DNA from: Eutrigla gurnardus
Lineage: Eukaryota; Chordata; Actinopteri; Perciformes; Triglidae
Length of the DNA: 64,000 nucleotides
Assembly (NCBI GenBank): GCA_963514095.1
Contig: OY741270.1
Location: 26,182,571 to 26,246,570 of the forward strand
Reading direction: 5' to 3'
The notes beneath the pieces were generated by a model. It had not been told where the DNA came from. It saw only the letters and a list, made by a program, of their open reading frames with translations, and did not search any database. Made by a program: the position numbers and the translations under genes. Shown here one piece after another: positions 52,201-63,400 of the stretch (the first letter of the stretch is position 1; each line of letters begins with the position of its first letter).

Positions 52201-54379
52201 AAAGAAGGTGGCAACAGTGACTCAGAAATGACCCAACCTTCCAAAATTTGCACCGATGGAAATGTGAATATCTGCACATACAAGTGGCCAAACATTTCTC
52301 TAAACCAGACTGAGGAGGTATACAGCTCCTGCATAGTTGGACCACATTTCTTCTGGTGTCAGTATGCCAACACAGAGGAGCTCAACAAAGTGTCACAGCT
52401 TACTCAGGAAGCAGGACAAACTCAGCAGGACATGATGTTCCCTGAGACTCTTGGCCCTGGCAGTCCATGCCTTGCTCTGTTTTCCAGTGACCAACAGTGG
52501 TATCGAGCTCAAGTCATCCGTAGAGTTGACAATGTCTTCACTGTCTTGTTTATTGATTATGGAAACGAGTCTGACGTTGACATCAAGAATGTGAGATCGC
52601 TTCCCCAGAGTCTGCTAGAAAAGGCTCCTCAGGCCTTTTTGTGCTCATTGAATGGATTTGATGAGTCCAGGGGCTCCTGGAATGACGAAGTATACGATGA
52701 CTTCTACAGTCTTCTGGTTGACAAACTTCTCAAACTGACAATGCTTCACATGAAAGACCATCCAGAGGCTGCAGTTCCTCAGTATGCAGTGGAAATTGAG
52801 TGTGAGGGAGCGCTTGTAAATGCATCAATGCAGAAACACTGGAAACCAGTTGCCAAAGAACATGTTTCCATAGAAAACCCTGAAACAGAAACTTCCCGCC
52901 AAGATATTCAAGCCGAGTCCAACATGACGCATCTTAGAATTTCTAAAGGGAATGTGAATACTTGTATGTACAAGAAGCCAAACATCCCCAAAAACAAAAA
53001 AGAGGATGTATATGCTTCTTGTATTGTGCAACCCAATTTCTTCTGGTGTCAGTATGCCAACACAGAGGAGCTCAACAAAGTGTCACAGCTTACTCAGGAA
53101 GCAGGACAAACTCAGCAGGACATGATGTTCCCTGAGACTCTTGGCCCTGGCAGTCCATGCCTTGCTCTGTTTTCCAGTGACCAACAGTGGTATCGAGCTC
53201 AAGTCATCCGTAGAGTTGACGATGCCTTCACTGTCATGTTTATTGATTATGGAAATGAGTCTGATATTGACATCAAGAATGTGAGATCACTGCCTCAGAG
53301 TCTGCTGGAAAAGGCTCCTCAGGCCTTTTTGTGCTCATTGAATGGATTTGATGAGTCCAGGGGCTCCTGGAATGACGAAGTTTATGATGATTTCTACAGT
53401 CTTCTGGTTGACAAACTTCTCAAACTGACAATGCTTCACATGAAAGACCATCCAGAGGCTGCAGTTCCTCAGTATGCAGTGGAAATTGAGTGCGAGGGAG
53501 CGCTTGTAAATGCAGCAATGCAGAAACACTGGAAATCAGTTGCCAAAGAACGCGGCTCCATAGAACACCCTGAAACAGAAACTTCCCTCCGAGATATTGA
53601 AACTGAGTCCAACATGACGCATCTTAGCATTTCCAAAGGGAATGTGAATACTTGTATGTACAAGAAGCCAAACATCCCCAAAAACAAAAAAGAGGAGGTA
53701 TATGCTTCTTGTATTGTGCAACCCAATTTCTTCTGGTGTCAGTATGCTAACACAGAGGAGCTCAACAAAGTGTCACAGCTTACTCAGGAAGCAGGACAGA
53801 CTCGGCAGGACATGATGTTGCCTGAGACTCTTGGCCCTGGCAGTCCATGCCTTGCTCTGTTTTCCAGTGACCAACAGTGGTATCGAGCTCAAGTCATCCG
53901 TAGAGTTGACGATGCCTTCACTGTCTTGTTTATTGATTATGGAAACGAGTCTGACATTGACATCAAGAATGTGAGATCGCTTCCCCAGAGTCTGCTAGAA
54001 AAGGCTCCTCAGGCCTTTTTGTGCTCATTGAATGGATTTGATGAGTCCAGGGGCTCCTGGAATGACAAAGTTTATGATGACTTCTACAGTCTTCTGGTTG
54101 ACAAACTTCTCAAACTGACAATGCTTCACATGAAAGACCATCCAGAGGCTGCAGTTCCTCAGTATGCAGTGGAAATTGAGTGCGAGGGAGCGCTTGTAAA
54201 TGCACTCATGGAGAACTACTGGAAAGAACTGGACCCAGATCGTACCTCAGAAGATTGCTTGGGATCAGGTTAGTAGGTATCACTTGTGTTGCTGATTTAT
54301 GTATAAATGAACTTCATATTCACTAATTTGATCTTTCTCTTCTTTAGTGAACCAGGGTGATGAGGTGCGTTGGGATTAA
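49210..54379 (+). CDS. tdrd6: Tudor domain-containing protein 6
   Basis: One giant exon (49210-54268) plus 54348-54379 encode 1696 residues; a non-coding exon from 54577 and AATAAA at 54685-54690 follow. If the last introns were retained the frame would stop two codons after the donor. TDRD6 is a germ-granule scaffold that binds methylated-arginine PIWI proteins and is needed for chromatoid-body/germ-plasm organisation. The start MCSIPGLPTPGS matches the TDRD6 family rather than TDRD15. I count seven extended Tudor modules, with cores near residues 65, 285, 575, 775, 1080, 1310 and 1540; WYRAQV and FIDYGNES in the last three are the classic aromatic-cage segments. The last three modules are 690-bp near-perfect tandem repeats. 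Human TDRD6 is longer (about 2100 residues). Gene synteny with ankrd66 and adgrf supports the call. Confidence 0.93.
52258..54215 (+). repeat. tdrd6: Three tandem 690-bp Tudor-module repeats in tdrd6
   Basis: Units start at 52258, 52948 and 53638 (each at GNVN). The shared core TTCTTCTGGTGTCAGTATGC occurs at 52348, 53038 and 53728, exactly 690 bp (230 codons) apart. From there to each unit end the DNA is almost identical, including third codon positions. Each unit encodes one extended Tudor domain with linker. Confidence 0.97.
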
Positions 54380-54859
54380 GGTAATCAAAAAGTAATTGAT
54401 TGGATGGTAGGACTTGTTTTCTCATCCAAATTGTTCTCTACGAGGGACATTTAATACATGTCATGAGGGTTCTCTTGTGATTAAAAAACATCTATTATTG
54501 GCATTTAGACATGAAAATGCTTTAAAATTGGATGTTTTCAATATATGATCTAATCTGTGTTTTTTGTTTGTTTCAGCTCAGATGAAAGCCCATGGGGAAG
54601 TCCACTCATGACAGAGCTGCCTTGACTTTTGTGAATTGAAAATACATGTCAGTCTTGTTAGACATTTTATTACTAACTAAATGAAATAAAGTTGGTCATG
54701 TGGTTAATTTGTGTCAATAAACATACAGTTCTTGCATGGATGAATAAGGGGGTGAACTTTTGAAATTGATTATTTCAACAGGCTGTTTTGCAGGCGGTGC
54801 AGCTATGCAATTTTTTATTTAATTTTTTAATTTAACGTTGAAAGTGAACTGCTGTTCTG

Positions 54860-55237
54860 GTGTTTATATCATGAAATGTTTGGGAAGTGTTAGCCACTAG
54901 CTGGCCACTAACTAGCTACAAGCTATCCACTAGCTAGCACAAGCTGGCCACTAGCTATCCACTAACTAGCTACAAGCTATCCACTAGCTAGCTACAAGCT
55001 GGCCACTAGCTAGCCACTAACTAGCTACAAGCTATCCACTAGCTAGCTACAAGCTGGCCACTAGCTATCCACTAACTAGCTACAAGCTATCCACTAGCTA
55101 GCTACAAGCTGGCCACTAGCTGGCCACTAACTAGCTACAAGCTATCCACTAGCTAGCTACAAGCTGGCCACTAGCTAGCCACTAACTAGCTACAAGCTAT
55201 CCACTAGCTAGCTACAAGCTGGCCACTAGCTATCCAT
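54860..55237. repeat. CTAG-rich 55-bp minisatellite, copy 1
   Basis: Tandem units built from CTAGCTACAAGCTATCCA and CTAGCTAGCTACAAGCTGG. The landmark ACTAACTAGCTACAAGC recurs at 54961, 55016, 55071, 55126 and 55181, a 55-bp period. The array starts after a leader, GTGTTTATATCATGAAATG followed by TTTGGGAAGTGTTAGCC, which is also found before copy 2 in an adgrf intron. There are no unique spacers, so it is not CRISPR-like. Confidence 0.95.
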
Positions 55238-55537
55238 GTTCACAGACCAGCTGTCAATTAAGTGTGCAGCGTATTAAGTAAACAAACCAAGCTCAATGTG
55301 TTGTATTAACATATGCTAATATTGCAATGTTTGTCTGGTGCATTCAGAGCCAAAGCCTGGCATACTGAAAAATAAAAAGCATTAAAAAAAAAACTCAACA
55401 TGTACAGTTTAAAAGCAGCCAAAGTAACACAGAACACACAGTTCCCAGGTTTCCCCCGCAATACACCAGGTGGCACTATTTACCGTTTGCAGGCTCGGTC
55501 CGGTCAGCGCGTGACGCCATCTTGGGTTGATCCAACT

Positions 55538-55550
55538 GTTGCTAGGCAAC
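55538..55550 (+). promoter_or_regulatory. RFX X-box motif at ankrd66 start
   Basis: GTTGCTAGGCAAC is an inverted-repeat RFX site (GTTGC/GCAAC half sites), ending 12 bp before the ankrd66 ATG. Motif is direct; function is inferred. Confidence 0.6.
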
Positions 55551-55562
55551 CGCAGCAACGAA

Positions 55563-56805
55563 ATGACAGAGTTGCACCAGGCGGCAGCCGCCGGGGATTT
55601 GGAGCAAGTCGAGGCGATTCTGAGACGAAATGAATGCGATCCCAACCAGAAAGACGTCGACTGGAGCCAGAAGACACCTCTTCACTGGGCAGCAGCTCTA
55701 GGTAAGTTAGAGGATCGGTGGAAAAGGGTCCCGGGTCCCGGGTCCGGTCTCCTGACTCCACAGGAGTCGGATATCATTAGTTTTACACCCGTCGCTGCTG
55801 CTTTGTTGACTTTTTAAGATACAAGTTCGACCAGAAAAAAAGCATATTAATTATTCAGGTGAGCTGTATATGATGGGGTTGAAAGATGAGCTTCTCAAAT
55901 GATCAGAATTGCATATTAGGCATGTTAAGTTTTTGTTTAAGTATTGGAATTCAATACATTTTAAGTAAAAAAATAATAATAAAAAAAACCCTGTCAAATA
56001 ATATTTGTGTCTTGATTGATAAATTATCCAACAAATTATTTTTTTCCAGTTCAGTTTATAAAACATCCCAGCTTCAGATGCACTGTTGGCGAAACACAGA
56101 TATTTAAGTTGTGATGAGGAGCAGAAATTCGTGGTCACGTTGGAGAAACTGCAAACAGGCTCCTGTAAAGTGATTTTTATTTTCAGTTACAGTTATGTAT
56201 TTAACAGTTATTCAGATATCACATTCTTTGGATCCCCCCCCCCCCCCCACACTGTGATGCTCTGCAGGACACACAGACATGGTCCGGGTCCTCATTGAGC
56301 ACGGGGCCAGGCCGTGTCTGAGGACGGAGCACGGCTGGACTCCCGCCCACAGCGCTGCAGAGTCCGGCCGGCTGGCTGTGCTGCGGCTGCTGCACTCCTT
56401 CCACGCCCCCGTAGACACGCAGGACTGCTGCGGAGACAAGCCAGCGCGGCTAGCCCAAATATACGAACACCATGACTGCGTGCAATTCCTTAAAAAGTAC
56501 CAGATGAGGACCGGTTTTCCAATTCTTATGTCATTCTCTGTCACACTGGTGCTCTACTTTGATTAATCACACTTTTCTTTCAAAAATGCACAGCCCAGTC
56601 ACCTCATACGGTGACTTTGCGAGACCTGTTTTTGTGTTGCAGAGCAGAAGTTGAGTGCCAGGCCTACCGCAAAATGGCAGCCGAGAAGGGGATTCCGATG
56701 GACGACACAGACGAGGAGTGGGCAGAACGAGGCAAGCGAAATGAAGAAAAGGCAGCTTCTGAGAGCAAAACTCGCCTTTACGCAACAAAGGGTGTACAAG
56801 AGTGA
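55563..56805 (+). CDS. ankrd66: Ankyrin repeat domain-containing protein 66
   Basis: Three exons, 55563-55701, 56268-56496 and 56643-56805, join in phase to 176 residues. The protein opens with MTELHQAAAAGDLEQVEAIL and has about three to four ankyrin repeats (TPLHWAAALGHTDMVRVLIE, TPAHSAAESGRLAVLRLLH, then a DKPARLAQIYEHHDC repeat). It ends with a charged tail (AEVECQAYRKMAAEKGIPMD to VQE). This matches human ANKRD66, which also lies near TDRD6 and ADGRF genes on 6p12. The function is unknown; ankyrin repeats imply protein binding. An X-box next to the start codon suggests expression in ciliated or flagellated cells. Exon 2 follows a poly-C tract (about 56236-56248) at its acceptor. AATAAA signals follow near 56963. 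Confidence 0.92.
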
Positions 56806-57410
56806 CATCCTTGTAGCCGTTTACAGTGTTTCTGTAGACATGACGTATGCAGCACATGCTCTCACCACCTTTGACATCAAGTTGCAGCTCAATTTAAAGT
56901 AAAGACAAGAACACAGGTCGAACATTTCTTGTCGGAAACACACAATTTAATCACAGGTGGTAAATAAACAAGAATAAAAAACAAAGTAGCAATATCAGTT
57001 GTGTTTGTGTAGTAAGTAAGTAAGTAAAATGTATTTATGAAGCGACGCGCTTTTCACAGGCAAAAGTCACAAAGTGCCTTACAAGGGCGTAAAACAACAT
57101 AAAGGGCAAACAGAAAGACAGAAAAAGAAGGAAAAAAAACCTGATTAAGACCTAGACATCGAACTGACCTGTATGCACCAGGTCAACTCGATGTCCGTTT
57201 GAAAAAGTACGTTTATCTGACTTTTAAAAGAGTCCACAGACCGGAAGGCAGAGTGTACAGATTCAAAAGTGAGATCACCACGGGTGTTAAGGCGGCGGCA
57301 TTATATTTAACATATGTGATCTGAGAGAGCGAGCTGAGGAATATGGGAGAAGTAGCTCAGTCACATATGTGGGCTAGTGTGTAGCTTGTTTTTACGTGTT
57401 TAAGGATTCT
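56806..57410. other. Convergent 3' ends of ankrd66 and adgrf with a dispersed repeat
   Basis: Contains the ankrd66 poly(A) signals, and from about 57010 to 57310 a sequence led by (AAGT)n with GCGCTTTTCACAGGCAAAAG and AAGTGCCTTACAAGG. That resembles a common teleost interspersed repeat, from memory. No coding exon seen. Confidence 0.5.
57010..57310. repeat. Teleost interspersed repeat fragment
   Basis: Begins GTAAGTAAGTAAGTAAAATG and continues with a GCGACGCGCTTTTCACAGGC / CACAAAGTGCCTTACAAGG pair typical of a widespread fish repeat. Class not determined. Confidence 0.5.
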
Positions 57411-60400
57411 TCACTTCTTCACTGTTTCTAACTTTGTGCTGCTCTCGGTGGTCGTCGCTGGAGCCTGGGGAGCGGAGGAGAAGGATTTGTGAAATTCATC
57501 TACATCCACGTGTTTTTACACGAGCAGAAGTCGTAGCGAACGTACCTTTTTCTTTCGAAGATTCAGCAGCGCTTCACGGGTCTGTCAAAAGTGGAATTAA
57601 ACATCATTAATGATGCTACCTTTGTTAAAAAAGAAAATCATACTTTTTTTGGTGTTTATATCATGAAATGTTTGGGAAGTGTTAGCCACTAGCTGGCCAC
57701 TAACTAGCTACAAGCTATCCACTAGCTAGCCACAAGCTGGCCACTAGCTAGCCACTAACTAGCTACAAGCTATCCACTAGCTAGCTACAAGCTGGCCACT
57801 AGCTAGCCCTAACTAGCTACAAGCTATCCACTAGCTAGCTACAAGCTGGCCACTAGCTAGCCCTAACTAGCAACAAGCTATCCACTAGCTAGCTACAAGC
57901 TGGCCACTAACTAGCTACAAGCTATCCACTAGCTAGCTACAAGCTGGCCACTAGCTAGCCCTAACTAGCAACAAGCTATCCACTAGCTAGCTACAAGCTG
58001 GCCACTAGCTAGCCCTAACTAGCTACAAGCTATCCACTAGCTAGCTACAAGCTGGCCACTAGCTAGCCCTAACTAGCAACAAGCTATCCACTAACTAGCT
58101 ACAAGCTATCCACTACTTGTGACAATGTTGTAATATGGATACACTTCCTGACTTCCCAAGACATTTTAAGCCTTTTGCATTATAATAAAGATCACGGAAT
58201 GTATGCATCCGTAAAGGAAAAGTCGACATTTAGGAAAATCCGCTTTCTCGTCAAGAATTGTAGTAAAACCTCCTTACCAGATGGTCCCCCAGGCACGTGG
58301 TCAACAAAATGAACAAACCCTGCAGATGAAATGACAAGAGGTTACTGAGCTAGAAAGGAACCCGGTGCAGATGTTTGCTGGAAGATGATATATATATATA
58401 TAAATCACACCTGGAAGGCGTTCAGCAGGGTGAAGGCGTAATTGGCCAAATAGGCCACGATTCCATTTGTGAGGTCGAGAAGCAACACGGCAAACCCCAA
58501 AATCCAGGTCACGCCGAAGATCGGCGTCAGAAGGATGACTGACCTCATGACAGTTATGGCGGCCTTTTTTTCCTTATCAGTCAATTTTTCTGTGATCATG
58601 GGGTTATTCAAAAGCTTGAGGATCACCACCGTCATGGAGAACACGTTGAAGAGGGCGATCATACCGATCGGTATGACGAACGTGTGGATGGATCCTTCCA
58701 GGGGTCCGGTGTAGCGCAGCCAGCAGGTGTCCCGGGAGTAGTACGTGCCTTCAGCGCCGCCTTTGTAGGTGAGAATCGTGATCGCCACGATCAGCAGGGG
58801 ACACGCGTAGCCCACGAGCAACGACAACCTCAGGTACATTTTTTTGCTGATGTTGTGGAAGAGATAGACCGTCTGGTGAAGCAGCATGCTGCTCAGACAC
58901 AGCATCCAGAAGAACATGGCCAGGTAACAGAAGTGCTTCAGCACCACGAAGACCTTGCACCACATCTCTGAAACGGCGGTCGGTTCGGCCGACGCCAAGA
59001 AACAGCAGTCAGCGATGAGCAAACACAGCGAGATGTTGATGTGGGCGGTGTGGCGCAGGTACAAGGTGTTCGTCTTGACCACGGCGCTCCAGACGGTCAT
59101 CGCGATCACCAGATTGATAACGAGCGACAGGATGGACACGGACAGTCCGATGTAGGTGACCTGCGTGAGCCCAGTGATCTCCATCGGATACCGTTGCATC
59201 AGCATGGCAAACGAGGACAGATGCGTGCAGATGCAGAGTCCCTCGTTGGAAGCGCCCTTCCATACGCAGCCTACAGACGACCAATCCCTGGTGTCGTTGT
59301 CCCACGCGACGCACATTATGTCAGTGTTGCGAGGCCTCGGCTTGAACAACTGGAAGGTGATCTTCACCTCAAACGGATCCTTTTGTTGCCTTTCGGTCGT
59401 CGTCGACACAACGATGCTGTTGGGCTCGTACATCATGTTTTTGCGGGGCAAGTAGTTCCCCAGCTCTTTGAACCCGGCTGTTTTCACGGCGCCGGGGTCC
59501 GGACCGTCCACGACCACGGTGACGTTGAACACTGTGTTGCCACATCGTGACCCCCGTGTGGAATTGCATGCGGCCACCTCGACATTTTTTTTTTGAGGCG
59601 CGTACATTATGTTTATTTTCCCAATCAACTGCTCGACAGACTCCAGGTATCTCTCAGCCAAGGAATGGTTGCCTACGTCACTCTTTGTTGTCCATGAATC
59701 GTTGAGAGACTTGTTCAGCATATTGCTGGATGACTCCAGAAAGGCCTAAAAGAATAAAGTTGGAAAAATGATTGAGAAGGAACCTGGATCCGAACCCGAC
59801 CCAGGAATCGAACCCGGGACCCTCTCGCTGTGAGGCGACAGTGCTACCGACTACACCACCGTGCAGCCTCAGCACATTCCACTAAGAGTAATTCCCTCTT
59901 TGCCGCCACATCGGAACCCCAATAAAAAAACGTACAACAAGGATAATAATCAAAGATCCTAGAATACTTACATTCAGTGCCAATTGATTATTTATGGATT
60001 TTATCTTTTGACTCAAAGTTTGGAGGACTTCAACAGATGCATTCATGTTGCCGAAAGTATTGATCATCTTTTCGTTATATGTGATATTCTGAAGGACGGT
60101 AAATACACCTGCCGCATTTCCATCCAGCGAGCCAAGTCCGATGTCAACAATCTGAAACAACAGCGATGATTTATGGATGATGAGTATTTGTGTCAAAATG
60201 GCAACATTAACTAATGCCAAGGATTTCATCTTCGAAATGATGAGGCAAAATATGTAATACATACAAATATATAATAGATGGATAATAAAAAAAAGACAGT
60301 CCTGTATAGTTATCATTTTGTAACCTGTATTTCTTCTTTTTTTTTCATCAAATGATGGAGATCTTGTTTATAATCCAGTTATGAAAGTGTTGCTTACATT

Positions 60401-63400
60401 TGCTGATTTCAGCAAATCTTCCACTTCCAGGTCCACACATGCAGAAAGCTCTGGTTCCCATGTGGCCTCTTCAGAGCTGAGATGATAAATCAATTCAAAT
60501 GTATCGTCATTTTTAAGCAAAAACATAAAAAAGAAGAAATCCTAAGCATTGGACTCTACTCCTCATATTAAATGTGTATTTCTAAGTCTTCTGTGGTAGT
60601 AAAATTAACAAAATGCTTCATTATTTTCTGACAAGAAGACCAAGCAATTACTGGACTGATTGAAAAAAAAAAAAGCAGCAGATTATTTGCGTATAAAAAT
60701 AATAATTAAGTCGCAGCCTTACCCAGAAGTGCATTTCCGATATCTTCTTCCTTTCTCATTTGTGCATTTCAACGTGGCGCTGAATCCAGACTTGGTGTCT
60801 TTCCAATCACCCTCAGCTGCACAGAACTGATCGTTTTCTGTATTGAAGAAGAAAACATTAGGCTTGATTTATGATTCAAAACACGTGTTAACAAAAGCAA
60901 CTAATAGTTGTGCAAAGTCAAGGATCAGTTTTCTTTTGGTTGACCTGTTGACATCTCAGACATTTGCAAGCTAAAGCTTTACACGGGACACAAATCTCCT
61001 GGGTGAAAGTCCTATGTTTGTTTGTCTGTCCACCTGCCCAATGGTTTACATTGTAGTTCGGTGAAGGCCTGTTGCGTCTCATACAGATGCTAAAGGTCAC
61101 CTTGGTGCATGGTATCAGACTCCAAGGGGGCGTGGCTTAATGCGGATATTTGAATTGGGAGTGAGGATGGATCGGTCATACATAATAAAACAGTTTGATA
61201 GTAAAATAGGGCAAGTGTAATTTACATACTGTACCAAAACTAAGCATTGCTGTAAGGTTTTCAATTAAAACCAAAATGTAACATATTGCCAGCAAATATT
61301 TTAACTGGCACTAAAACATACCGTATAAGACGTTGACATCAATTGAAGCTGGTCTCTTGTTGTCGCACCTGTTCTTGAACGTGCATGTCACTTGTGGTGC
61401 AGACTGGGGTTTATTACACATAATGATTATGTCAGCTTCATGTTGAGCAACTTCAAAAGGACCTGCAAAGATCACACAATGCATGGCGTGTAGTTTTAAT
61501 GTCCCAGTCGGCAAGTCGAGGGCACTCTGTCAGATTTTAAATGTTTACAATTCTCATGCTCCTCCCCCACGACCACCGAGCTCCTCCCCCTCGACTTCGT
61601 GCCCTTTGAAATCCCTTGGATCACGCCACCTTTGAAACGCGGGTCCGATGTTGACTCTGGTTTTATCTTTCTTTTTTTCCCTTCTTTTCCACCGGTGTTT
61701 TCGTTTCCTTGGTTGTTTTGGACCTCCTCGTTTCGGTTTTTGACGAGGAATTGGAAGCTTGTTGCTATTTCCCTCCACCTCCCTCCTGTGATAGTGGTAC
61801 GACCCGAGGGGGGAGGGGCTCTGTGTGTGCACGAACACAGCCCTGCGTGCTGATTGGACAGGACGATCCGGGCCTGTCGATTTTTTGCAAAATAAACAGG
61901 CTCTACTCGAAGAGGCGTTTTTTTCCCTAAAACCGGATGATTTATGTTGTTCTATCGGAGCGTAGTGTCGACTTCAGTGAAAATGATCAAAAAAATGTTG
62001 CCGACTGGAACTTTAATTTGCATGAGGAAGTATTGAGTGAACGTGCTAAGGAAACACGAGCAAATCTCCTTACCGGCAAAGACGTGCTGGGCGCTCCACT
62101 CCACCGTGTAGTCTTCAGTTGAGCTCTCGATCTCACAGCGGACGCGGACACTTAGCACACCTGAACCGGTTGTGCAGCGCGGGAATTCTGGTACCGTGTA
62201 GATGTCGACGGCCGGCAGGAGGGCTATGTCCATGTGGCCACTGGCTTTGTGAGTTATGTTGTATACGTCTGACATTTGACGATAGAAACACGTGTACTCT
62301 CCTGGGAACAAAAAGACAATCAAGATGTGAGATTACAACCTTTTAAGTTGACACGACAGATTATTTTATATCTATCAGATATAAAGCATGTTGTTTCTGT
62401 CCACCTGATGAATGGGGGGAAAAAAATTCACTTTTGAGAGTAACTGGTCATCTGTAATTACATTTCTAAAAGTGACCTTCCCAATTGTAGTATCTCAAAA
62501 TCATACATACCGTGAATTATGACATTTGTCATAGTGGAACGAACTCACGACTAATGTCAGGACAGCAGAGTCACTTGCCATCTTCCAAAACAGGCTGAAG
62601 ACTCACCTGTTCAGACATCACTCTTCGACTGACGTCGACTCTGCATAGCATGACCCGCTAACAACCCCCCCCCCAAAAAATAACACTTCTATGTTCTTAC
62701 CTATAGCACCTTGATCATAGCACTAAGGTATGTTTGCTGAACAGCTACTACTTTACTCAGACAAGGACCTTACTCTTGTTTCATTTTTTAGCTCTTACTT
62801 TATCGGCAATGATATGTTGTGGTTTCTTTCTTTTGGCAAATGTACTTATTGTAAGTCGCTTTGGACAAAAGCGTCCGTGAAATGCCATAAATGTAAATGT
62901 CAATGTTGCACGGTGTGGTGGGCTTGTGCAAGTTATGCCACAATTCTTACGGGTCTCTTGCTGTTGACTGCCATACATTTTGTTTATTTCTTTATTTTTG
63001 AAATGTGGACCCCATGGTGGTCCACCGGAGGGGCGTGACTTAGCCTCTATACAGTTGCTGAAACAAGCATACCTGCCCAGAGCTCTGATAGTTCATTAAT
63101 TGTGACGCTGGTCTTCATTATTTCTGATGTCACCGTTGATTCTGTGCCGGTGAATATCACATCAACTTTGTCCTGTCTCTTCAGCTGCCACACAGGGTTG
63201 GTGTTCAGGTCCTCCTGTGGTGTGCATGTGATGGTAGGCTGCATGTCGTTACATACGGGGTTACTTGGCATGCTTATGTCGACAACACCTGCAGAAAGTA
63301 AGAGTTGAATGAGTGTAGGATCCAAAGGATGAGCTACATCCAGAAGGTTATGATTTTTAGCAGGATTTCGGGGAAAAAAGCTACTGTAAATGACCTTTAG

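Larger units (their letters stand above)
54380..55562. other. tdrd6 3' exon and intergenic DNA to ankrd66
   Basis: Holds the tdrd6 3' UTR exon (from 54577), its poly(A) signal (54685-54690), a CTAG-rich minisatellite (54860-55237) and the ankrd66 promoter with an X-box. No further gene seen. Confidence 0.6.

Noticed and set aside
49210..54379. TDRD15 as an alternative name for the Tudor gene, suggested by the nearby smc6/vsnl1 (human 2p24 block)
   Set aside because: The N-terminus MCSIPGLPTPGS and the neighbours ankrd66 and adgrf match TDRD6.
54860..55237. Possible CRISPR-like or other direct-repeat array
   Set aside because: Contiguous minisatellite without unique spacers, in a vertebrate genome.
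59780..59873. Possible tRNA gene
   Set aside because: Box A and box B are present, but no paired acceptor stem is seen, and the sequence fits an abundant fish SINE-type repeat.
62536..62905. Possible extra exon or gene inside the adgrf gene
   Set aside because: The sequence ends in the typical teleost retroposon tail, and adgrf exons on both sides join in phase without it.
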